Shown piece by piece: positions 1-5,564 of a DNA stretch of 9,034 nt (positions are counted from its first letter, which is position 1; every line of letters starts with the position of its first letter). The DNA comes from Bacilli bacterium (GTDB lineage: Bacteria; Bacillota_I; Bacilli_A; RFN20; UBA1709). The stretch is from contig JAFTIF010000011.1 in assembly GCA_017457045.1 (NCBI GenBank), positions 1 through 9,034 on the forward strand, read 5' to 3'. The position numbers and the translations under genes are program-made. The notes beneath the pieces are model-generated. The model ran no database searches and was not told where the DNA came from. It was given only the letters and a program-made list of their open reading frames with translations.

Positions 1-275
1 ATTCTAATATTTGCAACAGCATCAACATCTACATTAATGTAATCAGCAGTTGGCACATTTGATGTTTTAACATCTATTTGAATTAATTTTAAAGTTAAAG
101 TATCTACTCTTTCAAAGAATGGTATGCGGAATGCCGCTTTACCGATTATAACTCTAGGTTGTTTTTTTAAACCTGAAATTAAATACACTTGGTCTGGTGG
201 ACACTTAATATAACTTGCTCCTATAAAGATTGCGATTAAGGCGATCGCAACGCCAATTACTATTAATAATATCAT
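1..275 (-). CDS. SPFH/flotillin-like membrane protein, N-terminal part (runs off left edge)
   Basis: Only the first 91 codons are inside the window; the gene continues past position 1. It opens with a strongly hydrophobic helix (about residues 2-20, MILLIVIGVAIALIA), followed by a segment reading YIKCPPDQVYLISG and then a stretch with IIGKAAFRIPFFERVDTLTL and later ADYINVDVDAVANIR. This matches the start of flotillin/SPFH (Band 7) proteins: a membrane anchor, then the 'visG...g..f.iPf.e.v..l.l' and 'V.v.vda.a.iri' strands. Family knowledge: SPFH proteins form large membrane-bound oligomers that organise membrane domains or cage proteases. Two in-frame ATGs exist, at 281 and 275. The AAAGGAG site ends only 3 nt before the first but 9 nt before the second, so 275 is preferred. 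It follows the ThyX-like gene by about 30 nt in the same operon. Its role is unknown; membrane remodelling or superinfection control are guesses. Confidence 0.72.
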   Translation of the reverse strand, partial: MILLIVIGVAIALIAIFIGASYIKCPPDQVYLISGLKKQPRVIIGKAAFRIPFFERVDTLTLKLIQIDVKTSNVPTADYINVDVDAVANIR

Positions 276-306
276 TTCCATTTTCTCCTTTTATCTCTAA
301 TTCTCA

Positions 307-1071
307 TTATCTTTTTTTATTATAAGCATCATATCTTTTTACTAATGACATTTGAGTTTCCATTGGCTCATCTTTCATTAGATTTTCATAAAAGCCACAA
401 TTTGTATATTCAGGGCATCCGCCGCATCTTATACATTGAGGAACACAAGCCCAATAAATATCTTCATCATATTCTCTAATAGCTTCTAATACTGCCTTCC
501 AATACTTTCTAGTAGTTGGATCAGCAGATGTACATAATCTTTTTGCACTAATATTAATTAATGCTTGGATATTAGCATCCATTTCCATCATAACAGGGTT
601 CATTTGAGAACGTTCTTCTCTGGGTATTCCTGTTCTATCTTCTCTTTCTGTTGCAATAAATTTTTCACAACCAATATGATGTCTTGCAAAGTGTGTAGAA
701 ATTGCATATGGAATTGCTTTCCATTTCCAACTTATTTCACCTCTACGAAGCGGACTATGTTCACATAATAATAACTTTCTTTTCCATGCTGAACTAGGTT
801 CTTTTGGTCCTGCCTCTTTTGATATTGTAGTCATACATCCTGATTTAATTTTTTTCCAATCAACATTGAAATCTGTTATTGTAACTGTTGTGTCATATTT
901 ACTCATATTTTTCGTCTCCTTTTGTTGTGTTTCTTGTATTTCACCAGGTTGAAAAGAAGCATTCATACTGATATAATCTGGATAAGGTTTTAAAGCCTTC
1001 CCGATATCTATCATGTTATTAATTTTCTCTTCAAAAATTCCTCTAGGTGTTGTTATTGTTACTAAATACAT
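307..1071 (-). CDS. thyX: ThyX-like FAD-dependent thymidylate synthase with 55-residue N-terminal extension
   Basis: ThyX enzymes methylate dUMP to dTMP using methylenetetrahydrofolate, FAD and NAD(P)H. The core is residues 56-254. Numbered from the internal Met at 906 (199 aa), it holds RHHIGCEKF at 75-83 with a downstream TEREDR, aligning with the ThyX motif RHRxxSxNExSxR, then ALINISAKRLC and TTRKYW, resembling the C-terminal substrate-binding part. The match is divergent: RHR is RHH and the motif Ser is Cys80. A cysteine-rich segment follows (C158, C161, C164, then CPE and C170). ATG at 1071 sits one base after the thymidine kinase stop (TAATATG) behind AAGGAG. A second start, ATG at 906, has AAAAGGAG at 916-923 with a 9-nt spacer and begins where the ThyX-like region begins. 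The first 55 residues may be a fused small protein. Family assignment is fairly sure; the exact substrate is not shown. Confidence 0.75.
   Translation of the reverse strand: MYLVTITTPRGIFEEKINNMIDIGKALKPYPDYISMNASFQPGEIQETQQKETKNMSKYDTTVTITDFNVDWKKIKSGCMTTISKEAGPKEPSSAWKRKLLLCEHSPLRRGEISWKWKAIPYAISTHFARHHIGCEKFIATEREDRTGIPREERSQMNPVMMEMDANIQALINISAKRLCTSADPTTRKYWKAVLEAIREYDEDIYWACVPQCIRCGGCPEYTNCGFYENLMKDEPMETQMSLVKRYDAYNKKR
904..923 (-). promoter_or_regulatory. Internal ribosome binding site and start inside the thyX-like frame
   Basis: AAAAGGAG (916-923) lies 9 nt before an in-frame ATG (904-906) inside the 254-codon frame. Translation from here gives a 199-residue protein covering the whole ThyX-like core. 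The spacing and strength equal those of real starts elsewhere in the window, so two products from one frame are plausible. Confidence 0.6.
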
Positions 1072-1072
1072 A

Positions 1073-1645
1073 TTATATCTTTCTCCTTAGTCTTAAATAA
1101 CATTTACCACATACTCCATCATATTCTACTTTTGTATGATTATCAATTTCAATTTGCTCACCCTCAAAAACGGGCTCTCCATTTATCAAACGAAGATTTT
1201 GTGTTGCTTTTGCTCCACATCTACAAATTGTTTTTAATTCCTCAATATCATCTGCGATTTGTAATAATCTTGCAGAACCTTCAAAAGGGTTCATTTGAAA
1301 ATCACATCGTAGACCATAACATAGAACGGGAATGTCATATTTTTTAGTGATTATATATAATTCGTCTACTTGTGCGGCTGTTAAGAATTGAGCCTCATCA
1401 ATAATAATTGCGTGAGGTTTAACTGACTCTATTTTATCTATTATTTTATCAGTTGCCGCTAACAATATATCTACTTCTCTTTCAATACCAATTCTACTTG
1501 AAATTTTATTTTCTGCTTTTGTATCAATAGCAGGTTTAATTAAAATCGCAAGCATACCTTTTTGTTCATAATTATGAGCCACTTGTAATAGTGCGGCGCT
1601 CTTTCCGCTACTCATAGCTCCATATCTAAAATGTAATTTACTCAT
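1073..1645 (-). CDS. tdk: Thymidine kinase (type II)
   Basis: Phosphorylates thymidine to dTMP with ATP, the salvage branch of dTTP supply. At 190 residues it has the usual length of type II (cellular/Gram-positive) thymidine kinases. Visible features in order: P-loop GAMSSGKS (9-16); IIIDEAQFL (80-88) carrying the Walker B Asp and catalytic Glu84; YGLRCDFQ (110-117); a zinc-binding set C141, C143, C179, C182 (CRCG and CGKC); and the nucleoside-binding lasso with EYDGVCGKCY just before the C-terminus. The first pair is C-x-C rather than the more common C-x2-C. ATG at 1645 overlaps the end of the preceding gene by 8 nt, with AGAAGG 8 nt upstream, so translation is coupled. Its stop (TAA) is one base from the start of the thyX-like gene, linking the salvage and de novo dTMP enzymes. 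Confidence 0.95.
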   Translation of the reverse strand: MSKLHFRYGAMSSGKSAALLQVAHNYEQKGMLAILIKPAIDTKAENKISSRIGIEREVDILLAATDKIIDKIESVKPHAIIIDEAQFLTAAQVDELYIITKKYDIPVLCYGLRCDFQMNPFEGSARLLQIADDIEELKTICRCGAKATQNLRLINGEPVFEGEQIEIDNHTKVEYDGVCGKCYLRLRRKI

Positions 1646-1928
1646 TTGTTGAGCCTTCTTGTTCTGCTCTTAGCTCTATTACAGCTAGAACAGCATAGTT
1701 TGCCATATCTAATAATGTATCTTCAATCTTTTCAGTTTTTACAAGCATTTCTGAATTTTGGGATAGTGTTCTTATTCTGTTTAATTTATCTTCAATTCTT
1801 ACTAAAAAGGAAGTTAATCCATATTTAGTATAAGTATCGTGTACAGAGTCTCCATAATCATGATTTTTTACTACATACAAGTTATGTAAATAGTTCATTA
1901 AATCTTGATGTTCTTTTATTTTATCCAT
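1638..1928 (-). CDS. DUF1599 / MazG-like small alpha-helical protein
   Basis: A 96-residue, predicted all-helical protein with the pattern KNHDYGDS (21-28), RIEDKLNRI (44-52) and EDTLLDMANYA (69-79). I recognise this as the DUF1599 family, also called nucleotide modification associated domain 1, common in Bacillota phages. The acidic helices resemble those of all-alpha NTP pyrophosphatases (MazG and dimeric dUTPase fold), which cleave (d)NTPs to monophosphates. The name and link come from memory, and no activity can be proved here. The neighbours are dUTPase, a small membrane protein and thymidine kinase, so a role in trimming or policing the nucleotide pool, or in supplying a modified base, is a reasonable inference. 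Start: ATG at 1928 with GAGG 5 nt upstream, directly after the stop of the 54-aa gene. The last codons overlap the thymidine kinase start. Confidence 0.8.
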   Translation of the reverse strand: MDKIKEHQDLMNYLHNLYVVKNHDYGDSVHDTYTKYGLTSFLVRIEDKLNRIRTLSQNSEMLVKTEKIEDTLLDMANYAVLAVIELRAEQEGSTNE

Positions 1929-1937
1929 AGGTGCCTC

Positions 1938-2102
1938 TTATTTATTTCTAAATAATAATGCAGTGTATAAAAGACTAGCTCCAAACCACTGTAAGCTGGT
2001 TGGCCAGTCCCCTTTACTGACAATATTTACAACCAAACTCCCCGCTGCTCCAAAAACCATTAGAGCAGGGAATACGATTTTTAAAATTTCAATTAATGTC
2101 AT
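1938..2102 (-). CDS. Small two-helix membrane protein (54 aa)
   Basis: The frame begins MTLIEILKIVFPALM and ends LLYTALLFRNK. It has two hydrophobic segments, about residues 7-27 (with GAAGSLVVNIV) and 37-51 (QWFGASLLYTALL), separated by a polar turn SKGDWPTS, so a hairpin in the cytoplasmic membrane is expected. Its ATG shares one base with the dUTPase stop (TAATG), a classic coupled junction, and it fills an otherwise empty 173-nt gap between dUTPase and the DUF1599 gene. AGGTG lies about 4 nt before the start. Codon use and coupling make it a real gene despite its size. It resembles small conserved phage membrane proteins, but no function can be assigned. Confidence 0.75.
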   Translation of the reverse strand: MTLIEILKIVFPALMVFGAAGSLVVNIVSKGDWPTSLQWFGASLLYTALLFRNK

Positions 2103-2551
2103 TATACACCTGTACTCCCGAATCCTCCATCTCCGCGTTCAGTAGCATCTAAATTTTCTACTTCAATGAAGTTTACATTTACATAAGGCATAAATACAAC
2201 TTGACCAATTCTTTCTCCATCTTTAATAAATTTTTCTTCGTTAGAGTCATTATGTAGAGCTATCATATATTCTCCAGTATAGTCATAGTCGCATACTCCA
2301 ACGCAGTTAGCAGGTCTTAGTCCTTGTTTAGAAGCTAATCCGCTACGAGCGAAAACTGCGCCAAAGCAATCTTTAGGTGGTTGTATTGCTACACCAGTTC
2401 CAATTAATACTGTTTCATGAGGTTTAATAACTAAACTTGTATCTCCCTCTCGACATTCAATATGTGCATATAAATCATAGCCAGCGGCATAATAACTACC
2501 GCGTGTTGGAATTATAGCATCATCATATAATTTTTTAATTTTAATTTCCAT
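2102..2551 (-). CDS. dut: dUTP diphosphatase (trimeric dUTPase)
   Basis: Hydrolyses dUTP to dUMP and pyrophosphate, keeping uracil out of DNA and feeding dUMP to thymidylate synthase. The protein has 149 residues, standard for the homotrimeric family. All five motifs are visible: I, AAGYDLYAH (22-30); II, ARSGLASKQG (68-77); III, VGVCDYDYTGEY (84-95), where D88 is the expected catalytic Asp and Y91 the deoxyribose-selecting Tyr; IV, GERIGQVVF (112-120); V, RGDGGFGSTG (139-148) with the stacking Phe144. Nothing suggests loss of activity. The start follows the stop of the preceding gene by 3 nt, with GGGGGA as ribosome binding site, and its own stop overlaps the next start. It sits two genes before the DUF1599, tdk and thyX-like block, so it belongs functionally to dTMP synthesis. 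Confidence 0.96.
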   Translation of the reverse strand: MEIKIKKLYDDAIIPTRGSYYAAGYDLYAHIECREGDTSLVIKPHETVLIGTGVAIQPPKDCFGAVFARSGLASKQGLRPANCVGVCDYDYTGEYMIALHNDSNEEKFIKDGERIGQVVFMPYVNVNFIEVENLDATERGDGGFGSTGV

Positions 2552-2554
2552 AAA

Positions 2555-2794
2555 TTATTCCCCCATATAAAAATCTATCATTCCAGCATTAACTATTTTA
2601 ATTTGATTATTCATGCAGTGTATACAATTTTCATCATAGGCTTTACAATAATATTCTAATTTATTATCAAGACTTTTGTTTTTATTTATAATATATTCAT
2701 AGCTATCTTGACCTGGAATTGTTACTGCAATAAAAACATCTAATTTACTTTCTTTTGCTAATGCAAAAACTTCTTTTAATTCTTCTCTTGTCAT
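2555..2794 (-). CDS. Small conserved phage-type protein (79 aa), unknown function
   Basis: A 79-residue acidic protein beginning MTREELKEVFALAKESK, with a mid part VFIAVTIPGQDSYEYIINKNKS and a C-terminal segment DENCIHCMNNQIKIVNAG. The CxxC pair (CIHC) could bind metal but is alone. It resembles small proteins I associate with Bacillota phages; no function is known to me. The frame is open further upstream to 2860, which would add 22 residues and a 65-nt overlap with the preceding gene. I chose ATG 2794 because it follows the preceding stop by one base (TAATATG), the same junction as tdk/thyX, and because the recognisable region starts there. The ribosome binding site for it is weak (GGAG about 14 nt away), so reinitiation after the upstream stop is likely. 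Confidence 0.65.
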   Translation of the reverse strand: MTREELKEVFALAKESKLDVFIAVTIPGQDSYEYIINKNKSLDNKLEYYCKAYDENCIHCMNNQIKIVNAGMIDFYMGE

Positions 2795-2795
2795 A

Positions 2796-3053
2796 TTAGA
2801 AAGCACTCTCCATTCCATCTGAGTAAGATACTTTACAACTAAACTCAGGTTCTTTTTCATCTGTAAATACCTTCTTTAAAGAAACTTGATACCAAGAGTC
2901 AATTACTTCACCTTTTTGTTTTCTTTCTTTGAATTGACTTGAATATTTAGCTAAGATAAAGTGGTTATCTGTTTTTGCTTCTTCAATTAGTTGAACTGCT
3001 TCAGCTTCGCTGTCAGCTCTATAAATTTCTGTTGTACTAATTAAATATTTCAT
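2796..3053 (-). CDS. Small conserved phage-type protein (85 aa), unknown function
   Basis: Eighty-five residues with a predicted alpha/beta pattern: a beta strand MKYLISTTEIY, an acidic helix DSEAEAVQLIEEAKTD, then FILAKYSSQFKERKQKG and a strand SWYQVSLKKVF ending in an acidic tail. No catalytic motif, signal peptide or membrane segment is seen. It looks like a small protein widespread in Bacillota phages, without known function. The start is ATG 3053 preceded by AAGGAGG about 4 nt away, a very strong site. It lies 9 nt after the stop of the 87-aa gene and one base before the preferred start of the 79-aa gene, so the three small genes form a coupled cassette between the 240-aa protein and dUTPase. 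Confidence 0.78.
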   Translation of the reverse strand: MKYLISTTEIYRADSEAEAVQLIEEAKTDNHFILAKYSSQFKERKQKGEVIDSWYQVSLKKVFTDEKEPEFSCKVSYSDGMESAF

Positions 3054-3062
3054 ATGTCCTCC

Positions 3063-3326
3063 TTAAATTAATTTTATGTCTAACATATTTTTATTGTATG
3101 TTTTAAGTTCTGCTTTTTCTATTTTCTTTTGAATTCCTTTTGTATATATTTTTGGTCCAACAAGATTTACTTCTGAAATATCATTATGTTTTGCAAGGAT
3201 TAAAATTTCTTCTTCAATCTTATTCATTGGGACTGCCATAGTTTCAACCTCATTACCATCTTCAAAAATTGAAATGATTTGTGTGAAAGTAAAAGGCTTA
3301 ATATTTACTAACAATACTTTATCCAT
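3063..3326 (-). CDS. Small conserved phage-type protein (87 aa), unknown function
   Basis: Eighty-seven residues. The first half reads as beta strands (VLLVNIKPFTFTQIISIFEDG), the middle as a helix (MNKIEEEILILAKHND), followed by a strand-loop-helix, EVNLVGPKIYTKGIQKKI (52-69). That last segment resembles the 'strand, G-x, short loop, G-I-x-x-x-I' turn of small nucleotide- or nucleic-acid-binding alpha/beta folds, but this is a loose similarity and no active site can be named. It has the look of a conserved Bacillota phage protein of unknown role. Start: ATG 3326 with AGAGGAGG about 6 nt upstream, 15 nt after the stop of the 240-aa gene. It is part of the same transcription unit as peptide deformylase. 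Confidence 0.75.
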   Translation of the reverse strand: MDKVLLVNIKPFTFTQIISIFEDGNEVETMAVPMNKIEEEILILAKHNDISEVNLVGPKIYTKGIQKKIEKAELKTYNKNMLDIKLI

Positions 3327-3341
3327 ATAAGTCCTCCTCTC

Positions 3342-4064
3342 TTAAACCTCGACAATAGCTGCATCATATGGGAAGAAATAATAGCAATAAGCTTCATCTT
3401 CAATAATTAACCATATTTCAATAGCATCTTTATCTTTTGTTAAATCAATTCCGCGAATTTCCCCACGATTTTTTAAACATTCGTCTACTAAAATTGAAAC
3501 GATTTCTCTAATTGAATCATCACTATTTTTATCGTTCATTCTAAATACTGTATAATCTTTTTTCTCATTACATAATAACATATAATAAGTATTATTTATT
3601 TGACGCATAAAGTTTGTGATGATTTCTTTTTTACTATTTACAACTCCATCTGTTAATTCAATTTCATTTTTTAAAACTAAATTTTTATTAACATCATATA
3701 GAGTACCTAATGAAATATCACTCATTTTCTTTTTCTCCAATCTCTTTTTTATTTTGGCAATTCTTATTTGTTGAAAACCTAATAAAGTATATAAAAGTTT
3801 TTTAATTTTACTAACTTTATTTGTAATTATACATTTACTATTTTTCTTTCTAAAGATATGCCATCTGTACATTCTGTTAGTGAAAGCCCATTGTTTAACC
3901 ATCGAGGGTATATCTCTCTCTTCACTAAAAAATTTCATTTTATTAATAGTTTCTTCAATAACTTCTATCATCTTTTGTTTGTTGTTAATTTGATACGCAT
4001 CTATAATTTCTATATAGTCATTATCTAAAAGGATTTTTAAGCCTTTTATTTTAGTTTCTGTCAT
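3342..4064 (-). CDS. Two-part 240-aa protein of unknown function (possible gene fusion)
   Basis: The protein falls into two unlike parts. Residues 1-113 are basic, with an acidic helix (IEVIEETINKMKF), then QWAFTNRMYRWHIFRKK and a basic/hydrophobic run KIKKLLYTLLGFQQ, ending in KKRLEKKK. This recalls small Bacillota proteins with an EWxxHNxxY-type core, but loosely. Residues 114-240 start MSDISLGTLYDVNKNL and include MLLCNEKKDYTVFR, a segment GIDLTKDKDAIEIWLIIED and a terminal YYFFPYDAAIVEV. This half looks like a free-standing small phage protein. An in-frame ATG at 3725 with GGAG 9 nt upstream marks the boundary. The gene starts at ATG 4064, and its TAGGAG ribosome site contains the stop codon of peptide deformylase. 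No enzymatic motif is visible in either half. Confidence 0.75.
   Translation of the reverse strand: MTETKIKGLKILLDNDYIEIIDAYQINNKQKMIEVIEETINKMKFFSEERDIPSMVKQWAFTNRMYRWHIFRKKNSKCIITNKVSKIKKLLYTLLGFQQIRIAKIKKRLEKKKMSDISLGTLYDVNKNLVLKNEIELTDGVVNSKKEIITNFMRQINNTYYMLLCNEKKDYTVFRMNDKNSDDSIREIVSILVDECLKNRGEIRGIDLTKDKDAIEIWLIIEDEAYCYYFFPYDAAIVEV
3723..3738 (-). promoter_or_regulatory. Internal ribosome binding site and start inside the 240-codon frame
   Basis: GGAG (3735-3738) lies 9 nt before an in-frame ATG (3723-3725) at the junction of the two unlike halves of the 240-residue protein. Translation from it gives a 127-residue product. The site is embedded in Leu-Glu-Lys-Lys-Lys codons, so chance occurrence is possible. 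Confidence 0.45.
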
Positions 4065-4075
4065 ATATAAATCTC

Positions 4076-4513
4076 CTATTCTTCAAATAGCGGGCAATTT
4101 CCATCGAAATGGTCTAATTCGTGTTGAATGATATTACTCATTCTTCCGCCTTCAGCAATTTCTTTTGTTTCTCCATTTTCATCCATATATGTACACCATA
4201 CCTTTTGAAATCTAGGTACCATCTTAAATTTACCTGGAGTACTTAAGCATCCTTCTGAAAAGTTTTGATTTCCGCGAGTTCTAGTAATAACCGGATTAAT
4301 CATTACAACTTCATTTCCTCCCCAAGAACATATACATACTTGTTTAGGAACGCCAATTTGCACTGCAGAAATTCCTTTACCTGAATCTGTTGCATGAAGA
4401 GTATCTTTTAAATCTTTTATTAATTCTCTAACTTCTTCTATATTTTCTACTTTTATACTTTTTGTTATTAAAATTTCTTTATCTTCTGGGTAAGTTAAAA
4501 TCTTCTTTATCAT
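4076..4513 (-). CDS. def: Peptide deformylase
   Basis: Removes the formyl group from the N-terminal Met of nascent proteins, a metal-dependent hydrolysis at the ribosome exit. The 145-residue protein has all three family motifs: I, GKGISAVQ (45-52, family GxGxAAxQ); II, EGCLS (88-92) with metal ligand Cys90; III, HELDH (131-135) with metal ligands His131 and His135 and catalytic Glu132. The C-terminus stops ten residues after the HELDH motif, lacking the long C-terminal helix of many bacterial enzymes, as is usual for compact phage-encoded forms. It is the first gene after the strong promoter at 4545-4573 and so should be well transcribed. AAAAGGAG precedes ATG 4513 by 8 nt. Its stop (TAG) is inside the ribosome site of the next gene. 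Confidence 0.94.
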   Translation of the reverse strand: MIKKILTYPEDKEILITKSIKVENIEEVRELIKDLKDTLHATDSGKGISAVQIGVPKQVCICSWGGNEVVMINPVITRTRGNQNFSEGCLSTPGKFKMVPRFQKVWCTYMDENGETKEIAEGGRMSNIIQHELDHFDGNCPLFEE

Positions 4514-4544
4514 TTTTCATACTCCTTTTCAACTTTATATATAT

Positions 4545-4573
4545 ATTATATCATTATTTTTAAAAAATGTCAA
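4545..4573 (-). promoter_or_regulatory. Perfect consensus sigma-A promoter for the peptide deformylase unit
   Basis: On the minus strand TTGACA (4568-4573) is followed by exactly 17 bp and TATAAT (4545-4550), preceded by TG one base upstream (TGATATAAT), giving an extended -10. Transcription should start near 4538, leaving a leader of about 25 nt before the ribosome site and ATG at 4513. The -35 hexamer shares two bases with the T-tract of the preceding terminator. Confidence 0.92.
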
Positions 4574-4604
4574 AAAAAAGATAGACACCCGACCGAGTGT
4601 CTAT
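4571..4604 (-). terminator. Rho-independent terminator after the metallophosphoesterase gene
   Basis: A 10-bp stem (4581-4590 with 4595-4604, ATAGACACTC on the transcribed sense strand, one G-T pair) closes a four-base GGTC loop and is followed on the sense strand by C and eight T (4572-4579). The TAG stop of the metallophosphoesterase gene lies inside the first arm. Confidence 0.93.
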
Positions 4605-5548
4605 TTCTTTTTAACCCTGGTATGAACTTTCTTGTCTCCAAAAGTTTCAAGAGTTGGAGTAATTTGATAAACATTTCCTCTGTCATCGAAATCTACATCT
4701 ACCCACCAACAAGATTTATCATTAGCTAGCCCCATTCCGCGACAATATGGAGTTAAATCTTCTAAACAACTTGTTTGAAAACAGTGTGTTTTATCTTGTT
4801 TCATATAGAAACTTTGATGTATATGTCCTGTTTGTAATATATCAGGTCTTTCAGCAAGAGGAATTGTATCCAAATATTTTTGTAATTTATATGATTTTGC
4901 ATACGCACCTCCGCCAGAACCATGGAATAATCTAATTTTTAGATTTCCAATTTTTAAATCTGCTACATCAGGCCCAAGATATACGATATCATCTCTTCTT
5001 CTTGCTATTGATTTAACAATTTCACTACCTGCGGCCTTATACCACCAATCATCGTGGTTTCCGCTTATAGCATATGTCTTCCCATCAAAAGTAGGATATT
5101 TGTCTACACAGTAGTCAACTTGTCCTTCGTAGCTTGATTCGCGTAGTTCATATACTTGTTCAGGTCTATTACTGCGGCCATCGGTAAAATCACCACTATG
5201 TAGAACGTGTTTAACACCTAACTCATCTGCTTTTGCGTATAAATATCTTAATATATCTAATCTATCATATTTACTCGCTAAATGAGTATCACTTATTAAA
5301 AGTAATTTTAAATGTTCTAAATCATTTGGTAATTCATACACATCTTCTTGTTTTTTAGGAGTTTTTAAAACTATAACTTCTCCATTTACAAATTCAATGT
5401 TATAGCCTTCATCATGCATAACTGCTACTAAGCCGGCAACTTCATAATCTTTTAATTCTAATCTTTTACAAATTTCCCTAAATGGCATTTTCTTTTTGGC
5501 CATATGGTAGATTTTATCACATAATTCTTTTCTGTTATTTCCTTCCAT
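4601..5548 (-). CDS. Metallophosphoesterase (calcineurin-like) with N-terminal helical/HTH-like domain
   Basis: A 315-residue dimetal phosphoesterase. The catalytic domain starts near residue 80 and shows the full motif series: SDTHL (D87, H89), HSGDFTDG (D120), SGNHDDWW (N164, H165), FHGSG (H209) and TGHIHQS (H242, H244). The substrate cannot be read from the motifs; family members cleave cyclic nucleotides, nucleic acids or phosphoproteins. Residues 1-65 form a separate small domain, KELCDKIYHMAKKK then PFREICKRLELKDYEVAGL and a beta hairpin FVNGEVIVL, which reads like a winged helix and may bind nucleic acid. The loop between D120 and N164 is long. Start: ATG 5548, 16 nt after the preceding stop, with AAAAGGAG 10 nt upstream. 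A strong terminator follows at once. Large phages often carry such enzymes, of unknown role. Confidence 0.88.
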   Translation of the reverse strand: MEGNNRKELCDKIYHMAKKKMPFREICKRLELKDYEVAGLVAVMHDEGYNIEFVNGEVIVLKTPKKQEDVYELPNDLEHLKLLLISDTHLASKYDRLDILRYLYAKADELGVKHVLHSGDFTDGRSNRPEQVYELRESSYEGQVDYCVDKYPTFDGKTYAISGNHDDWWYKAAGSEIVKSIARRRDDIVYLGPDVADLKIGNLKIRLFHGSGGGAYAKSYKLQKYLDTIPLAERPDILQTGHIHQSFYMKQDKTHCFQTSCLEDLTPYCRGMGLANDKSCWWVDVDFDDRGNVYQITPTLETFGDKKVHTRVKKK

Positions 5549-5564
5549 ATTTTAGAGTCTCCTT

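Noticed and set aside
268..309. Eleven-codon frame starting at TAATG after the thyX-like stop
   Set aside because: It only spans the ribosome site of the SPFH-like gene and encodes a short basic peptide with no support.
565..768. Plus-strand open frame inside the thyX-like gene, and similar plus-strand frames at 1132-1347, 1646-1828, 1963-2145, 4747-4935, 5482-5781 and 6360-6578
   Set aside because: All lie opposite well-supported minus-strand genes, have low-complexity or aromatic-rich translations with no recognisable family, and lack convincing starts.
2795..2860. Longer start (ATG 2860) for the 79-aa gene
   Set aside because: It would overlap the preceding gene by 65 nt, has no clear ribosome site, and the extra residues do not resemble the recognised protein; ATG 2794 fits the TAATATG junction.
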